This document shows positions 54,958-63,607 of a stretch of 64,000 nucleotides of DNA, in pieces. The first letter of the stretch is position 1. Each line of letters opens with the position of its first letter. Made by a program: the position numbers and the translations under genes. The stretch spans positions 434,001 through 498,000 of the forward strand of contig JADJAS010000001.1 of NCBI GenBank assembly GCA_016704145.1, given 5' to 3'. The notes below the pieces were generated by a model. The model had not been told where the DNA came from, did not search any database, and saw only the letters and a program-made list of their open reading frames with translations. The stretch is from Rhodocyclaceae bacterium (lineage in GTDB: Bacteria; Pseudomonadota; Gammaproteobacteria; Burkholderiales; Rhodocyclaceae).

Positions 54958-57033
54958 TCAGGCCACCAAGGGCACGATCAGCAACGCGACGATGTTGATG
55001 ATCTTGATCAGCGGGTTCACCGCCGGGCCGGCGGTATCCTTGTAGGGATCACCCACGGTGTCGCCGGTCACGGCGGCCTTGTGGGCCTCCGAACCCTTGC
55101 CACCGTGATTGCCGTCCTCGATGTATTTCTTGGCATTGTCCCAGCAACCACCGCCCGTGGTCATCGAGATGGCGACGAAAATACCCGTGACGATGGTACC
55201 CATCAGTACACCGCCAAGCGCGCGCACGCCCGCACCGGGACCCATGAGGAAATTGAGGGCAACCGCGGTGACGACCGGTACCAGCACCGGCAACAGCGAG
55301 GGAATCATCATTTCCTTGATCGCCGCCTTGGTCAGCATGTCGACACAAGTGCCGTACTCGGGCTTGGCCGTGCCTTCCATGATGCCCTTGATCTCGCGGA
55401 ACTGGCGACGAACCTCGACCACCACCGAGCCGGCGGCGCGACCAACCGCTTCCATGCCCATGGCAGCGAACAGATAAGGCACCATGCCGCCGATGAACAG
55501 GCCGATGATGACGGCCGGATCGGACAGATCGAAGGCAAAGTGCTTGCCGAGACCTTCGAGACCATGGGTGAAGTCGGCGAACAGCACCAGCGCGGCCAAG
55601 CCCGCCGAACCAATGGCGTAGCCCTTGGTGACCGCCTTGGTGGTGTTGCCGACCGCGTCGAGCGGATCGGTGACCCCACGCACGGAATCGGGCAACTCGG
55701 CCATTTCGGCGATGCCACCGGCGTTGTCGGTGATCGGGCCGTAGGCGTCGAGCGCAACGATGATGCCGGCCATCGACAGCATCGATGTCGCGGCAATCGC
55801 GATGCCGTACAAGCCACCCATGGTATAGGCCGCCCAGATCGAGGCACACACCGCCAGCACCGGCCAGGCCGTCGCCTTCATCGAAACGCCAAGGCCGGCG
55901 ATGATGTTGGTGCCGTGGCCCGTGGTCGAAGCCTGCGCCACGTGACGCACCGGCGCATATTCGGTGCCGGTGTAGTACTCGGTGATGTACACCATCAGTC
56001 CGGTAAGCACCAGGCCGACCACCGAGGCGCCGTAGAGGCGCATGTGCGCGCCACCACTGATGCCCATGACGGCATCGAGCGCGTGATCGTCGATGAAGTT
56101 CATGGTGATCGGATAGAAGGCGATCAGCGCCAGCACGCCGGCGGCGATCAGACCTTTGTAAAGCGCGGTCATGATCTTCTGGCCAGGCGAATGCTTGACG
56201 AAGTAAACACCGATGATGGAAGCGATGATCGAGAAACCACCCAGCACCAGAGGATAGATCACCGCCTGCTCCGCGAAGCCCTTGAGCATCAGGGCACCGA
56301 GTAGCATGGTGGCGACCATGGTCACCGCATAGGTTTCGAACAGATCGGCGGCCATGCCGGCACAGTCGCCGACGTTATCGCCGACGTTGTCGGCGATCAC
56401 CGCCGGGTTGCGCGGATCATCCTCGGGAATGCCGGCCTCGACCTTGCCGACCAGGTCGGCGCCGACGTCGGCACCCTTGGTGAAGATGCCGCCGCCCAGA
56501 CGTGCGAAGATCGAGATCAGCGACGAACCGAAGCCCAAACCGACCAGCGGGTGCAGGATTTGATCCATGCTCTGGTCGCCGCCGTTGGCCTTGAGAAAGG
56601 CATAGTAGCCCGCCACGCCGAGCAGGCCGAGGCCCACCACCAGCATACCGGTGATCGCGCCGCCCTTGAAGGCGACATTGAGCGCCTCGTTGATGCCGGC
56701 GCGCGCAGCCTCCGCCGTGCGCACGTTGGCGCGCACCGACACGTTCATGCCGATGAAGCCGGCGGCACCGGACAATACGGCGCCGATGACGAAACCGACC
56801 GCGGTCGACATGCCGAGAAACACGCCCATCAGGATCGCCAGGGCGATGCCGACCCAGGCGATCGTCGTGTACTGCCGTTTCAGGTAGGCTTGGGCACCTT
56901 CCTGGACAGCGGCTGCGATCTCGCGCATGCGATCGTTGCCGCTCGGTTGCCCATTGATCCACTGGGCGGAGATCCAGCCATAGGCGATCGCCGCCACGGC
57001 ACAGATCAGTGCGAATATCAATCCGGTCGTCAT
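54958..57033 (-). CDS. hppA: K+-independent H+-translocating membrane pyrophosphatase
   Basis: A 691-residue membrane pyrophosphatase with about 16 helices that pumps protons at the expense of PPi (or makes PPi from a gradient). The substrate loop DVGADLVGKVE and the C-terminal motif GGCWDNAKKYIEDG are intact. The segment GNTTKAVTKGYAIGSAG carries Lys after NTT, the mark of the K+-independent class; K+-dependent enzymes have Ala there. It lies beside pfp, an enzyme using PPi as phosphate donor. Confidence 0.95.
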   Translation of the reverse strand: MTTGLIFALICAVAAIAYGWISAQWINGQPSGNDRMREIAAAVQEGAQAYLKRQYTTIAWVGIALAILMGVFLGMSTAVGFVIGAVLSGAAGFIGMNVSVRANVRTAEAARAGINEALNVAFKGGAITGMLVVGLGLLGVAGYYAFLKANGGDQSMDQILHPLVGLGFGSSLISIFARLGGGIFTKGADVGADLVGKVEAGIPEDDPRNPAVIADNVGDNVGDCAGMAADLFETYAVTMVATMLLGALMLKGFAEQAVIYPLVLGGFSIIASIIGVYFVKHSPGQKIMTALYKGLIAAGVLALIAFYPITMNFIDDHALDAVMGISGGAHMRLYGASVVGLVLTGLMVYITEYYTGTEYAPVRHVAQASTTGHGTNIIAGLGVSMKATAWPVLAVCASIWAAYTMGGLYGIAIAATSMLSMAGIIVALDAYGPITDNAGGIAEMAELPDSVRGVTDPLDAVGNTTKAVTKGYAIGSAGLAALVLFADFTHGLEGLGKHFAFDLSDPAVIIGLFIGGMVPYLFAAMGMEAVGRAAGSVVVEVRRQFREIKGIMEGTAKPEYGTCVDMLTKAAIKEMMIPSLLPVLVPVVTAVALNFLMGPGAGVRALGGVLMGTIVTGIFVAISMTTGGGCWDNAKKYIEDGNHGGKGSEAHKAAVTGDTVGDPYKDTAGPAVNPLIKIINIVALLIVPLVA

Positions 57034-57082
57034 CTACTCCCTCCGTTCTAGAAATGATCGGGCCGATTCTGGCAGGCCCTTG

Positions 57083-57115
57083 AAAAACAGAGGGCGCCCC
57101 CGATGGCGCGCCCTC
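57083..57115 (-). terminator. Intrinsic terminator after pfp
   Basis: GAGGGCGC (57090-57097) pairs with GCGCCCTC (57108-57115); the minus strand continues into TGTTTTT (57083-57089). Confidence 0.8.
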
Positions 57116-57126
57116 GGCCTCCCTCG

Positions 57127-58392
57127 CTAGACCTTGAATTCGGGCAGTCTCCTCGCCACGGCCACGTTTTTCAAGGTGACATACCTCGGCAACCCATCCC
57201 GGTACGGCGGGTAGTCCTCGCCTTTTATGAGCGGCGCGAGATAAGTCCTGCATTTATCGGTGATGCCGAACCCGTCCGGACTGATGAAGTTCTTGGGCAT
57301 CATCTTCTCGACGTTGGCCACTTTCGATAGCGGCGCCAGACCGACCTTCCACCTGTACGGCTTGTCGGAAACACGATCGATGGTCGGCATCACCGAGTTG
57401 TGGCCCCGGAGGGCGCATTCGACGGCCGCCTTGCCGGTCGCGTAAGCCTGCTCGACGTCGGTCTTCGACGCCACGTGCCGCGCGGCGCGCTGCAGGTAGT
57501 CGGCAACGCCCCAGTGGAACTTGTGGCCGAGCGCATCCTTGACCATGTTGGCGACGACCGGCGCGGCGCCGCCCAGTTGGGCATGGCCGAAGGCGTCGCG
57601 CGTGCCCTGTTCGGCGAGGAACTTGCCGTCTGGCCAGTGGCAGCCTTCGGAAACGACCACGGTGCAGTAGCCGAACTTCTTGACCAAGGCATCTACCTTG
57701 GCCAGAAACTTCGTCTGGTCAAACGGCACTTCGGGGAAGAGCACGACGATGGGCAGTTCGAAGTCCTTGGTCGAGGCCATGGCGCCGGCGGCGGCGATCC
57801 AGCCGGCATGACGCCCCATCACTTCGAGCACGAACACCTTGGTCGAGGTCTTGGCCATCGAGCGCACGTCGTAGGTCGCTTCCAGCGTCGACACGGCGAT
57901 GTACTTCGCCACGGAGCCGAAGCCCGGGCAGTTATCGGTAATCGGCAGATCATTGTCCACGGTCTTCGGCACGTGGATGGCTTGGAGCGGATAGCCCATG
58001 GCTTCGCCCAGTTGCGAGACCTTGAGACAGGTATCCGCGGAGTCGCCGCCGCCGTTGTAGAAGAAGTAGCCGATGTTGTGGGCCTTGAAGACCTCGATCA
58101 GGCGATCGTATTCGCGCTTGTTGGCTTCCAGACTCTTCAGTTTGTAGCGGCAGGAACCGAAGGCGCCGGCGGGCGTGTGACGCAGCGCTGCGATGGCGGC
58201 TGCCGATTCCTTGCTGGTGTCGATCAGGTCCTCGGTGAGGGCGCCGATGATGCCGTTGCGGCCGGCGTAGACCTTGCCGATCTTGTCCTTGTGCTTGCGC
58301 GCGGTTTCGATGACGCCGCAGGCGGAAGCATTGATCACCGCGGTGACGCCGCCGGACTGGGCATAGAAGGCATTCATTTTCTTCGTTGCCAT
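57127..58392 (-). CDS. pfp: Pyrophosphate-dependent phosphofructokinase
   Basis: A 421-residue 6-phosphofructokinase of the PPi type. GGGDSADT occupies the donor site where ATP enzymes have GGDGS, and VPKTVDNDL carries the Lys that marks PPi specificity. GRHAGW closes the fructose-6-P site. It works reversibly in glycolysis and gluconeogenesis. ATG 58392 follows AGGAGG; it is eight bases after the adk stop, so adk and pfp are cotranscribed. An ADP-dependent or ATP activity is unlikely from these residues. Confidence 0.93.
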   Translation of the reverse strand: MATKKMNAFYAQSGGVTAVINASACGVIETARKHKDKIGKVYAGRNGIIGALTEDLIDTSKESAAAIAALRHTPAGAFGSCRYKLKSLEANKREYDRLIEVFKAHNIGYFFYNGGGDSADTCLKVSQLGEAMGYPLQAIHVPKTVDNDLPITDNCPGFGSVAKYIAVSTLEATYDVRSMAKTSTKVFVLEVMGRHAGWIAAAGAMASTKDFELPIVVLFPEVPFDQTKFLAKVDALVKKFGYCTVVVSEGCHWPDGKFLAEQGTRDAFGHAQLGGAAPVVANMVKDALGHKFHWGVADYLQRAARHVASKTDVEQAYATGKAAVECALRGHNSVMPTIDRVSDKPYRWKVGLAPLSKVANVEKMMPKNFISPDGFGITDKCRTYLAPLIKGEDYPPYRDGLPRYVTLKNVAVARRLPEFKV

Positions 58393-58400
58393 GTCGCCTC

Positions 58401-59054
58401 CTATTGCAGCGCGGCGAAAGCAGCGTCGCGAACGCCCTCGACCTTGCCCTGGCCGTCGATCCTGCGGTACTTCGGCGCGCCGGACTGGCCACTGTCGGCC
58501 CACTTGCCGTAATAGCCGAGCAGCGTTTCGGTCTGCTGATGATAAATCTCCAGCCGTTTCAGCACGGTTTCTTCCTTGTCGTCGTCGCGCTGAATGAGGG
58601 GCTCGCCGGTGACGTCGTCCTTGCCTTCGACTTTCGGCGGATTGAACTTGACATGATAAGTGCGACCGGATGCCACATGCACGCGCCGGCCGCCCATGCG
58701 GGCGACGATCTCGCTGTCCGGCACATCGATCTCGAGCACGTAGTCGATCGGCACGCCGGCTTCCTTCATGGCCTCGGCCTGCGGGACGGTGCGCGGGAAA
58801 CCGTCGAACATGTAGCCGGCCTGGCAGTCCGCCTCCTTGAGGCGATCCTTGACCAGGCCGATGATGATGTCGTCGCGCACCAGACCGCCAGCATCCATGA
58901 TCTTCTTCGCCTCAACGCCCAGCGGTAAACCCGCCTTGACCGCGGCGCGCAGCATGTCGCCGGTGGAAATCTGCGGAATGCCGAACTTTTCCTTGATGAA
59001 ACTGGCCTGGGTGCCCTTGCCGGCACCGGGTGGGCCCAATAGTATCAGACGCAT
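58401..59054 (-). CDS. adk: Adenylate kinase
   Basis: A 217-residue long-type adenylate kinase. P loop GPPGAGKGTQ (7-16), AMP-binding STGDMLRAA, FDGFPRT, and a LID domain (about 122-158) with GRTYHVKFNPPKVEGKDD; the LID lacks zinc cysteines. It interconverts 2 ADP and ATP plus AMP. It leads the adk-pfp pair. Confidence 0.97.
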   Translation of the reverse strand: MRLILLGPPGAGKGTQASFIKEKFGIPQISTGDMLRAAVKAGLPLGVEAKKIMDAGGLVRDDIIIGLVKDRLKEADCQAGYMFDGFPRTVPQAEAMKEAGVPIDYVLEIDVPDSEIVARMGGRRVHVASGRTYHVKFNPPKVEGKDDVTGEPLIQRDDDKEETVLKRLEIYHQQTETLLGYYGKWADSGQSGAPKYRRIDGQGKVEGVRDAAFAALQ

Positions 59055-59183
59055 AATGTCTCCCTATGCGCAAACTAATCGTTGGATTATATTGATTTAT
59101 CGGGCTCCACTCCAACTGCGCGAAACATAAACCCGTTTATCGACGCGCCTCAATTGAGTTGCGAATGACGGGATTGTCCGCCC

Positions 59184-59960
59184 TTATGCAAACCCACCGG
59201 CGAACAGCGCGCGCACGCGCCCGAGGTCCTCGGGCGTATCGACGCCCGGCTGGGGAGGATGATCGAATACCGCGACGCGAATATCATGGCCGTGCCACAG
59301 CACGCGCAACTGCTCCAGCGACTCGATGCCTTCGAGGGCTGACGGCGCCAGCTTGCCGTAGCGCCGCAGGAAGCCGCAGGTGTAGCCGTAGATGCCGATG
59401 TGGCGCAGCGCGCCGAGATTGACGGGCAATTGCCGCCTGTCCGCGGCGAAGGCATCGCGCGGCCAGGGGATCGGCGCCCGCGAGAAATACAGCGCCCGGC
59501 CAGCCACGTCGCGGACAACCTTGACCACGTTGGGGTTGAAGAAATCGTCGGCCGAAGTCAGCGGATGCGCCGCCGTCGACATCGCGGCCGGCGTGCCGCC
59601 ACGGCTGACTGTCAGCGCATCGGCCACCGCATCGATCAGCGCCGGCTCGATCAACGGCTCGTCGCCCTGCACATTGACGACGACATCCTCGTCGGCCCAG
59701 CCCATGGCATCCGCGACTTCGGCGATGCGGTCGGTGCCGCTGGCGTGATCGGCGCGGGTCATCAGGACGCGATGGCCATGGGCCGCCACCGCTTCCCGCA
59801 CGCGCTCGTCGTCGGTAGCCACGCAAACGTCATTGGCGGAACTCTTCAGCGCGGCCTCGACGACGCGCACCACCATCGGCTTGCCGGCGATATCGGCCAG
59901 CGGCTTGCCCGGCAGGCGCGTAGACGCGTACCGCGCCGGGATCACGACGTGAAACGACAC
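59184..59960 (-). CDS. kdsB: CMP-KDO synthetase
   Basis: A 258-residue 3-deoxy-manno-octulosonate cytidylyltransferase activating KDO for lipid A core. Signature RYASTRLPGKPLADI, VVNVQGDEPLI, and the C-terminal GVDTPEDLGRV. The start is GTG 59960, two bases past the Trm112 stop; the open frame upstream belongs to other genes. Neighbouring lpxK completes the lipid A link. The 129 bases to adk show no gene. Confidence 0.95.
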   Translation of the reverse strand: MSFHVVIPARYASTRLPGKPLADIAGKPMVVRVVEAALKSSANDVCVATDDERVREAVAAHGHRVLMTRADHASGTDRIAEVADAMGWADEDVVVNVQGDEPLIEPALIDAVADALTVSRGGTPAAMSTAAHPLTSADDFFNPNVVKVVRDVAGRALYFSRAPIPWPRDAFAADRRQLPVNLGALRHIGIYGYTCGFLRRYGKLAPSALEGIESLEQLRVLWHGHDIRVAVFDHPPQPGVDTPEDLGRVRALFAGGFA

Positions 59961-59961
59961 C

Positions 59962-60138
59962 TCAATCCTCGTCGGCGGGCATCTGCCGCGCCTCGTCCTC
60001 AAGCATGATCGGAATGTCGTCCTTGATCGCATAGGCCAGCCGGCACGGCTTGCAGACAAGTTCCATCTTGTCCTTACGATGGTCGAGCGGGCCCTTGCAG
60101 AGCGGGCAGACGAGGATTTCAAGCAGGCGGGCGTCCAT
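59962..60138 (-). CDS. Trm112 family protein
   Basis: A 58-residue protein with a zinc-ribbon-like pair of cysteines (C11, C14 in CPLC and C29, C32 in CKPC) and the C-terminal YAIKDDIPIMLEDEAR typical of bacterial Trm112 (YcaR-like). In eukaryotes the family activates methyltransferases; in bacteria its role is unproven. The start ATG 60138 lies inside the lpxK 3' end (20-base overlap). The lpxK-Trm112-kdsB order is widespread in proteobacteria. Confidence 0.9.
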   Translation of the reverse strand: MDARLLEILVCPLCKGPLDHRKDKMELVCKPCRLAYAIKDDIPIMLEDEARQMPADED

Positions 60139-61108
60139 CGATTTTCTCCAGGATGAATTGCGCGAGATCCGGCGTCACGGTGGCCGTGACCGGCAGCACC
60201 CAGACGGCCATCTTGGTGAGACCGCGAAATTTTACCGCGTCCTTTTCCGTGGCCAGGATGGCGTCGCCATCGAAAGCCAGATCGGCGGCGGTGTAGGCGT
60301 GATGATCGGGAAACGCATGCGCAGTGAATGCCAAGCCAAGCGCCGCCAGATGATCGAAAAAGCGTTGTGGCTCGCCGATTCCCGCCACCGCGTGCAGGCG
60401 CAGGCCGGCCAGGTCGTGCGGCGTGGCGCCGCGACTGACTTCGCCGAGCCGCCGGAATTCGCCGCCGACCAGCGTCATGCGAAAGGCGGCATCGCCGGAC
60501 CAGCCGTTGGCCACCACGGCATCGACGCTGTCCAGCCGGGCGATGGGCTCGCGCAGCGGCCCGGCCGGCAGCGGCCAGCCGTTCCACAAGCCGCGCCGAT
60601 CGACCACGGCGATCTCGACATCGCGCACCAGACGGTTGTGCTGCAAGCCATCGTCGCAGAGAATCACGTCGCAGTCCGGATGTTCCGCCAGCAGCGCCCG
60701 GCCGGCCGCGACGCGATCGCGTCCAACGACCACCGGACAACCGGCCCGGCGCGCGATGAGCAAGGGCTCGTCGCCCACCGCTTCCGGCGTGTCGCCAAGG
60801 CTGACTTTGTGCACGCCAGCCACGCCGCCGCCGTAGCCGCGGCTGACGACGCCGGGCTTGCGACCGCGGCGCCCGAGTTCATCGACCAGCCAGATGACCA
60901 GCGGCGTCTTGCCGGAACCGCCGGCCGTGATGTTGCCGACGACGACGACGGGAACAGCGAGCCGTTCGCCCCGCAAGATGCCGAAGCGATAGAGGATCCG
61001 CCGCAGGGCGACGACAGCGAAGAACAGCAGTCCAAGTGGCAGCAGCAGCCAGGCCGGCGGCCCGCGTTGCCGCCAGACGCTTTCAACGCTGCGCTTGCTG
61101 GGTGGCAA
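60119..61108 (-). CDS. lpxK: Tetraacyldisaccharide 4'-kinase
   Basis: A 329-residue membrane-bound kinase making lipid IVA. A membrane helix (about 19-36), P loop NITAGGSGKTP (59-69), SRGYGG and DDGLQH are visible. It overlaps the exbD 3' end by 26 bases and the Trm112 gene by 20. It acts before KDO addition, fitting kdsB two genes on. Confidence 0.94.
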   Translation of the reverse strand: MPPSKRSVESVWRQRGPPAWLLLPLGLLFFAVVALRRILYRFGILRGERLAVPVVVVGNITAGGSGKTPLVIWLVDELGRRGRKPGVVSRGYGGGVAGVHKVSLGDTPEAVGDEPLLIARRAGCPVVVGRDRVAAGRALLAEHPDCDVILCDDGLQHNRLVRDVEIAVVDRRGLWNGWPLPAGPLREPIARLDSVDAVVANGWSGDAAFRMTLVGGEFRRLGEVSRGATPHDLAGLRLHAVAGIGEPQRFFDHLAALGLAFTAHAFPDHHAYTAADLAFDGDAILATEKDAVKFRGLTKMAVWVLPVTATVTPDLAQFILEKIDGRPPA

Positions 61109-61502
61109 AGGAGATGTGCGAAAGCCCGGATTGCTGGGCGGCCTGCATGACGTCGATGACGCTCTGGTGCGTCGCCTTGGCGTCGGCGTTGATAATCACC
61201 ACCGGTTCCCTGGCGTCGCCGGCGGCACTCCGCAGCGCCGCGCCGATCGCCGCCACGTCACGGCCCGCGACGGGCACCTTGTTAACCATGACGTCGCCGG
61301 TCGCGGTGACCATGACATTGATCTCGTTCGGCTGGTCCTTCTGCGCCTGCGCGTCGGCGGTCGGCAGGTTGATTTCCAGGCCGGCGAACTTGGAGTACGT
61401 GGTGGTGATCATCAGGAAGATCAGAATCACCAGCAGCACGTCGATCATCGGGATCAGGTTGATCTCCGGCTCCTCGCGCAGGCGGCCCTTCTGGAAGTTC
61501 AT
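61083..61502 (-). CDS. exbD: ExbD/TolR family proton-channel protein
   Basis: A 139-residue protein with a single helix (about 15-36) carrying the proton-relay aspartate in NLIPMIDVLLVILIFLM and a periplasmic domain. With exbB it drives outer-membrane transport (with TonB) or Tol-type constriction. Two bases separate it from exbB. tonB, tolA and tolB are absent, so ExbD rather than TolR is suggested only by the lpxK neighbourhood. Confidence 0.9.
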   Translation of the reverse strand: MNFQKGRLREEPEINLIPMIDVLLVILIFLMITTTYSKFAGLEINLPTADAQAQKDQPNEINVMVTATGDVMVNKVPVAGRDVAAIGAALRSAAGDAREPVVIINADAKATHQSVIDVMQAAQQSGLSHISFATQQAQR

Positions 61503-61504
61503 GT

Positions 61505-62134
61505 TCAGTTCCGCTCGCCGTGCACCAACTCGACGAGCTTCACGGCCTGTTGCTCCATCTCGACGACAAAGCCATCGACCTGCGCCCGAAAGTGCCGGTA
61601 GAAGATCATCGCCGGGATGGCAATGATGAGCCCGAAACCCGTGTTGTAGAGCGCTACCGATATGCCGTGGGCAAGCTGCTGCGGGTTGTTGCCGGCACCC
61701 GTGGCCGCGCCGAAAATCTCGATCATGCCGACGACCGTGCCGAACAGGCCCATCAGCGGACTGATCGAGGCGACGGTGCCGAGGCTGGTGAGAAAGCGCT
61801 CCAGATCGTGCGCGGCGCTGCGGCCGGCCTCCTCGATCGCTTCTTTCATCACGTCACGCGAACTGCGGACGTTGCGCAAGCCCGCGGCAAACACGCGGCC
61901 CAGGTGGGAATGCGCGTTCAGGCGCTTCAGCGTTTCCTCGTTGACGCCGTGCTGGCGGTAATCGTTGACCACGCTCGCCAGCAGCCCGGACGGCACCACC
62001 TTGTTCCGCCGCAAGGCGGCGGCGCGTTCGATGATCAGGGCCACGGCGATCACCGACGTGAGCAACAAGAAATAAATCGGCCAGCCGGCAGCCTGAATGA
62101 TGGCGAACACGATCGCTCCCAGGAACTCGAACAA
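61505..62134 (-). CDS. exbB: MotA/TolQ/ExbB family proton-channel protein
   Basis: A 209-residue protein with three helices (about 10-32, 125-150, 160-182) and the conserved GLFGTVVGMIEIF and GLIIAIPAMI segments. It pairs with the downstream ExbD. Its start faces the divergent J-domain gene, 84 bases away. Confidence 0.92.
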   Translation of the reverse strand: MFEFLGAIVFAIIQAAGWPIYFLLLTSVIAVALIIERAAALRRNKVVPSGLLASVVNDYRQHGVNEETLKRLNAHSHLGRVFAAGLRNVRSSRDVMKEAIEEAGRSAAHDLERFLTSLGTVASISPLMGLFGTVVGMIEIFGAATGAGNNPQQLAHGISVALYNTGFGLIIAIPAMIFYRHFRAQVDGFVVEMEQQAVKLVELVHGERN

Positions 62135-62218
62135 GCGCGCACTTTAGCCTTCGAGCAGCGATTGGGCAAGGCGCGGGGCGGCATGGCGCGACCATGGCCG
62201 CTGCTAGAATCGGCGGCC

Positions 62219-63607
62219 ATGGACGACTCCGAAGATGGTACCGTCGCCGCCGGAACCTGGCTGGCGCGGCTGCTGGGCTCGCGTCCGGTCGAAACCGCCA
62301 GCCTGGGTCGATCGTTCGCGCCCGCGCTGGCGATGCTGGCAGCCGACGCAATGGCGCGGCAACGTCGATTGCTGGTGGTCACGCCCGACGATCAGTGCCT
62401 CGCCGACATTTCCAATGCCATGGATCTCGAACTGCGGCCGCTCTGTCTGGTGCTGCCCGCCGCCGATCCCGCCTGCCGCATTGCGCTGCGCGCCACCCTG
62501 TCCCTGCTGAAAAGCCGATTGACGCGCACCGGCAGTGTCGCGGAAGGCCCGGTCTGGGCGCGGCAGCGCGAACGGATGGCTCGTCTGGCGATGCCTTGGC
62601 GCCGCTGCATCGAGTGGAGTCAGCGCGACATCGACGCCGAGCCGTGGCCACGCGGACTGGAATCGCTGTTCCCGGTGTGCATCATGCCGTGGTCGCTGGC
62701 GCGGGTCGCCGCCGCCGCGCCGGACTGGGTGGTGCTGATGGAAGTCGAGCGACTCGCGGAACATGCCACCGACCGGCATCGGCCATGGCCGATGGCGGAA
62801 CGGACGCTGCGGCTGACAGCCGCTGACGCGCGAGCATCGGCCGTGCTGCCGATCAACCGCCGGCGCACCCGCGCGGCCGAACTGGAGTTGCTGACCCAGG
62901 AGCTGTCCGAACTCGAACTCGAATTGGCCACCGCCCAGGCCGAGATCGCCGGCTTCACCAGGCACTATCAGGCCATGATCGGCTCGCGCATGAGCATGCT
63001 GGACTCGCTGCGCGCCGAACTCGCGACGCGGGCGGCCGAGCGCAATCCACGCGATCCCGCGGCCCGCCGCGAGGCCGAGACCGCGACGGCGCGCGCCCGC
63101 CACAGCCAGGAGGACAACGAACGACTGGCTCGCTTCGATCTGCCCGACGGCGAGTCCGTGGCCGCGAGGCACTTCTCGCCGACCGACGATCTCAAGCGGC
63201 TGTACCGGAGGCTGGCGCAGCGGATTCACCCCGATCGCGCGCGCGACGACGACGATCGCGCCTGGCGGCATCATCTGATGGCCGAAGCCAATCGCGCCTA
63301 TCGGGCCGGTGATGAAGTCGCCCTGCGGGAAGTCATGGCCCTGTGGCGCGAGGGGCCCCGGAACGGGATGACCGCCCCGTCGGACGACGACGGCTTCACC
63401 ACGATGCTGGCGAGCCTGAAGCGGCGCATCGCCGACATCGAGCGTGATCTGAATGACCTTTTCGGCTCAAAACTGTACGAACTGTTCACCGCTTGCCACA
63501 TCGCCCGCCGGGCTGGCCGCGACCTGCTGGCGGAAATGGCGGCGCGGCTGGACGCGGACACCGCCGAGGCGCGCGCGCGACTGGCGGCCACCGCCGCTTG
63601 CCCCTAG
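62219..63607 (+). CDS. J-domain protein of unknown role
   Basis: A 462-residue soluble protein. The first 230 residues show no recognisable family; a Glu/Ala-rich coiled coil (about 220-300, ELELLTQELSELELELATA) follows; then a J domain with the HPD triad at 337-339 (RIHPDRA); then a second coiled coil. The J domain recruits DnaK-type Hsp70 chaperones; the rest should give the client or site. No dnaK lies near. It is divergent from exbB. The N-terminal region also contains RQRRLLVVTPDD, an ATPase-like strand, without a P loop. Confidence 0.75.
   Translation: MDDSEDGTVAAGTWLARLLGSRPVETASLGRSFAPALAMLAADAMARQRRLLVVTPDDQCLADISNAMDLELRPLCLVLPAADPACRIALRATLSLLKSRLTRTGSVAEGPVWARQRERMARLAMPWRRCIEWSQRDIDAEPWPRGLESLFPVCIMPWSLARVAAAAPDWVVLMEVERLAEHATDRHRPWPMAERTLRLTAADARASAVLPINRRRTRAAELELLTQELSELELELATAQAEIAGFTRHYQAMIGSRMSMLDSLRAELATRAAERNPRDPAARREAETATARARHSQEDNERLARFDLPDGESVAARHFSPTDDLKRLYRRLAQRIHPDRARDDDDRAWRHHLMAEANRAYRAGDEVALREVMALWREGPRNGMTAPSDDDGFTTMLASLKRRIADIERDLNDLFGSKLYELFTACHIARRAGRDLLAEMAARLDADTAEARARLAATAACP

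Noticed and set aside
55081..56304. 407-residue plus-strand frame opposite hppA
   Set aside because: Histidine- and arginine-rich antisense shadow of a conserved membrane protein.
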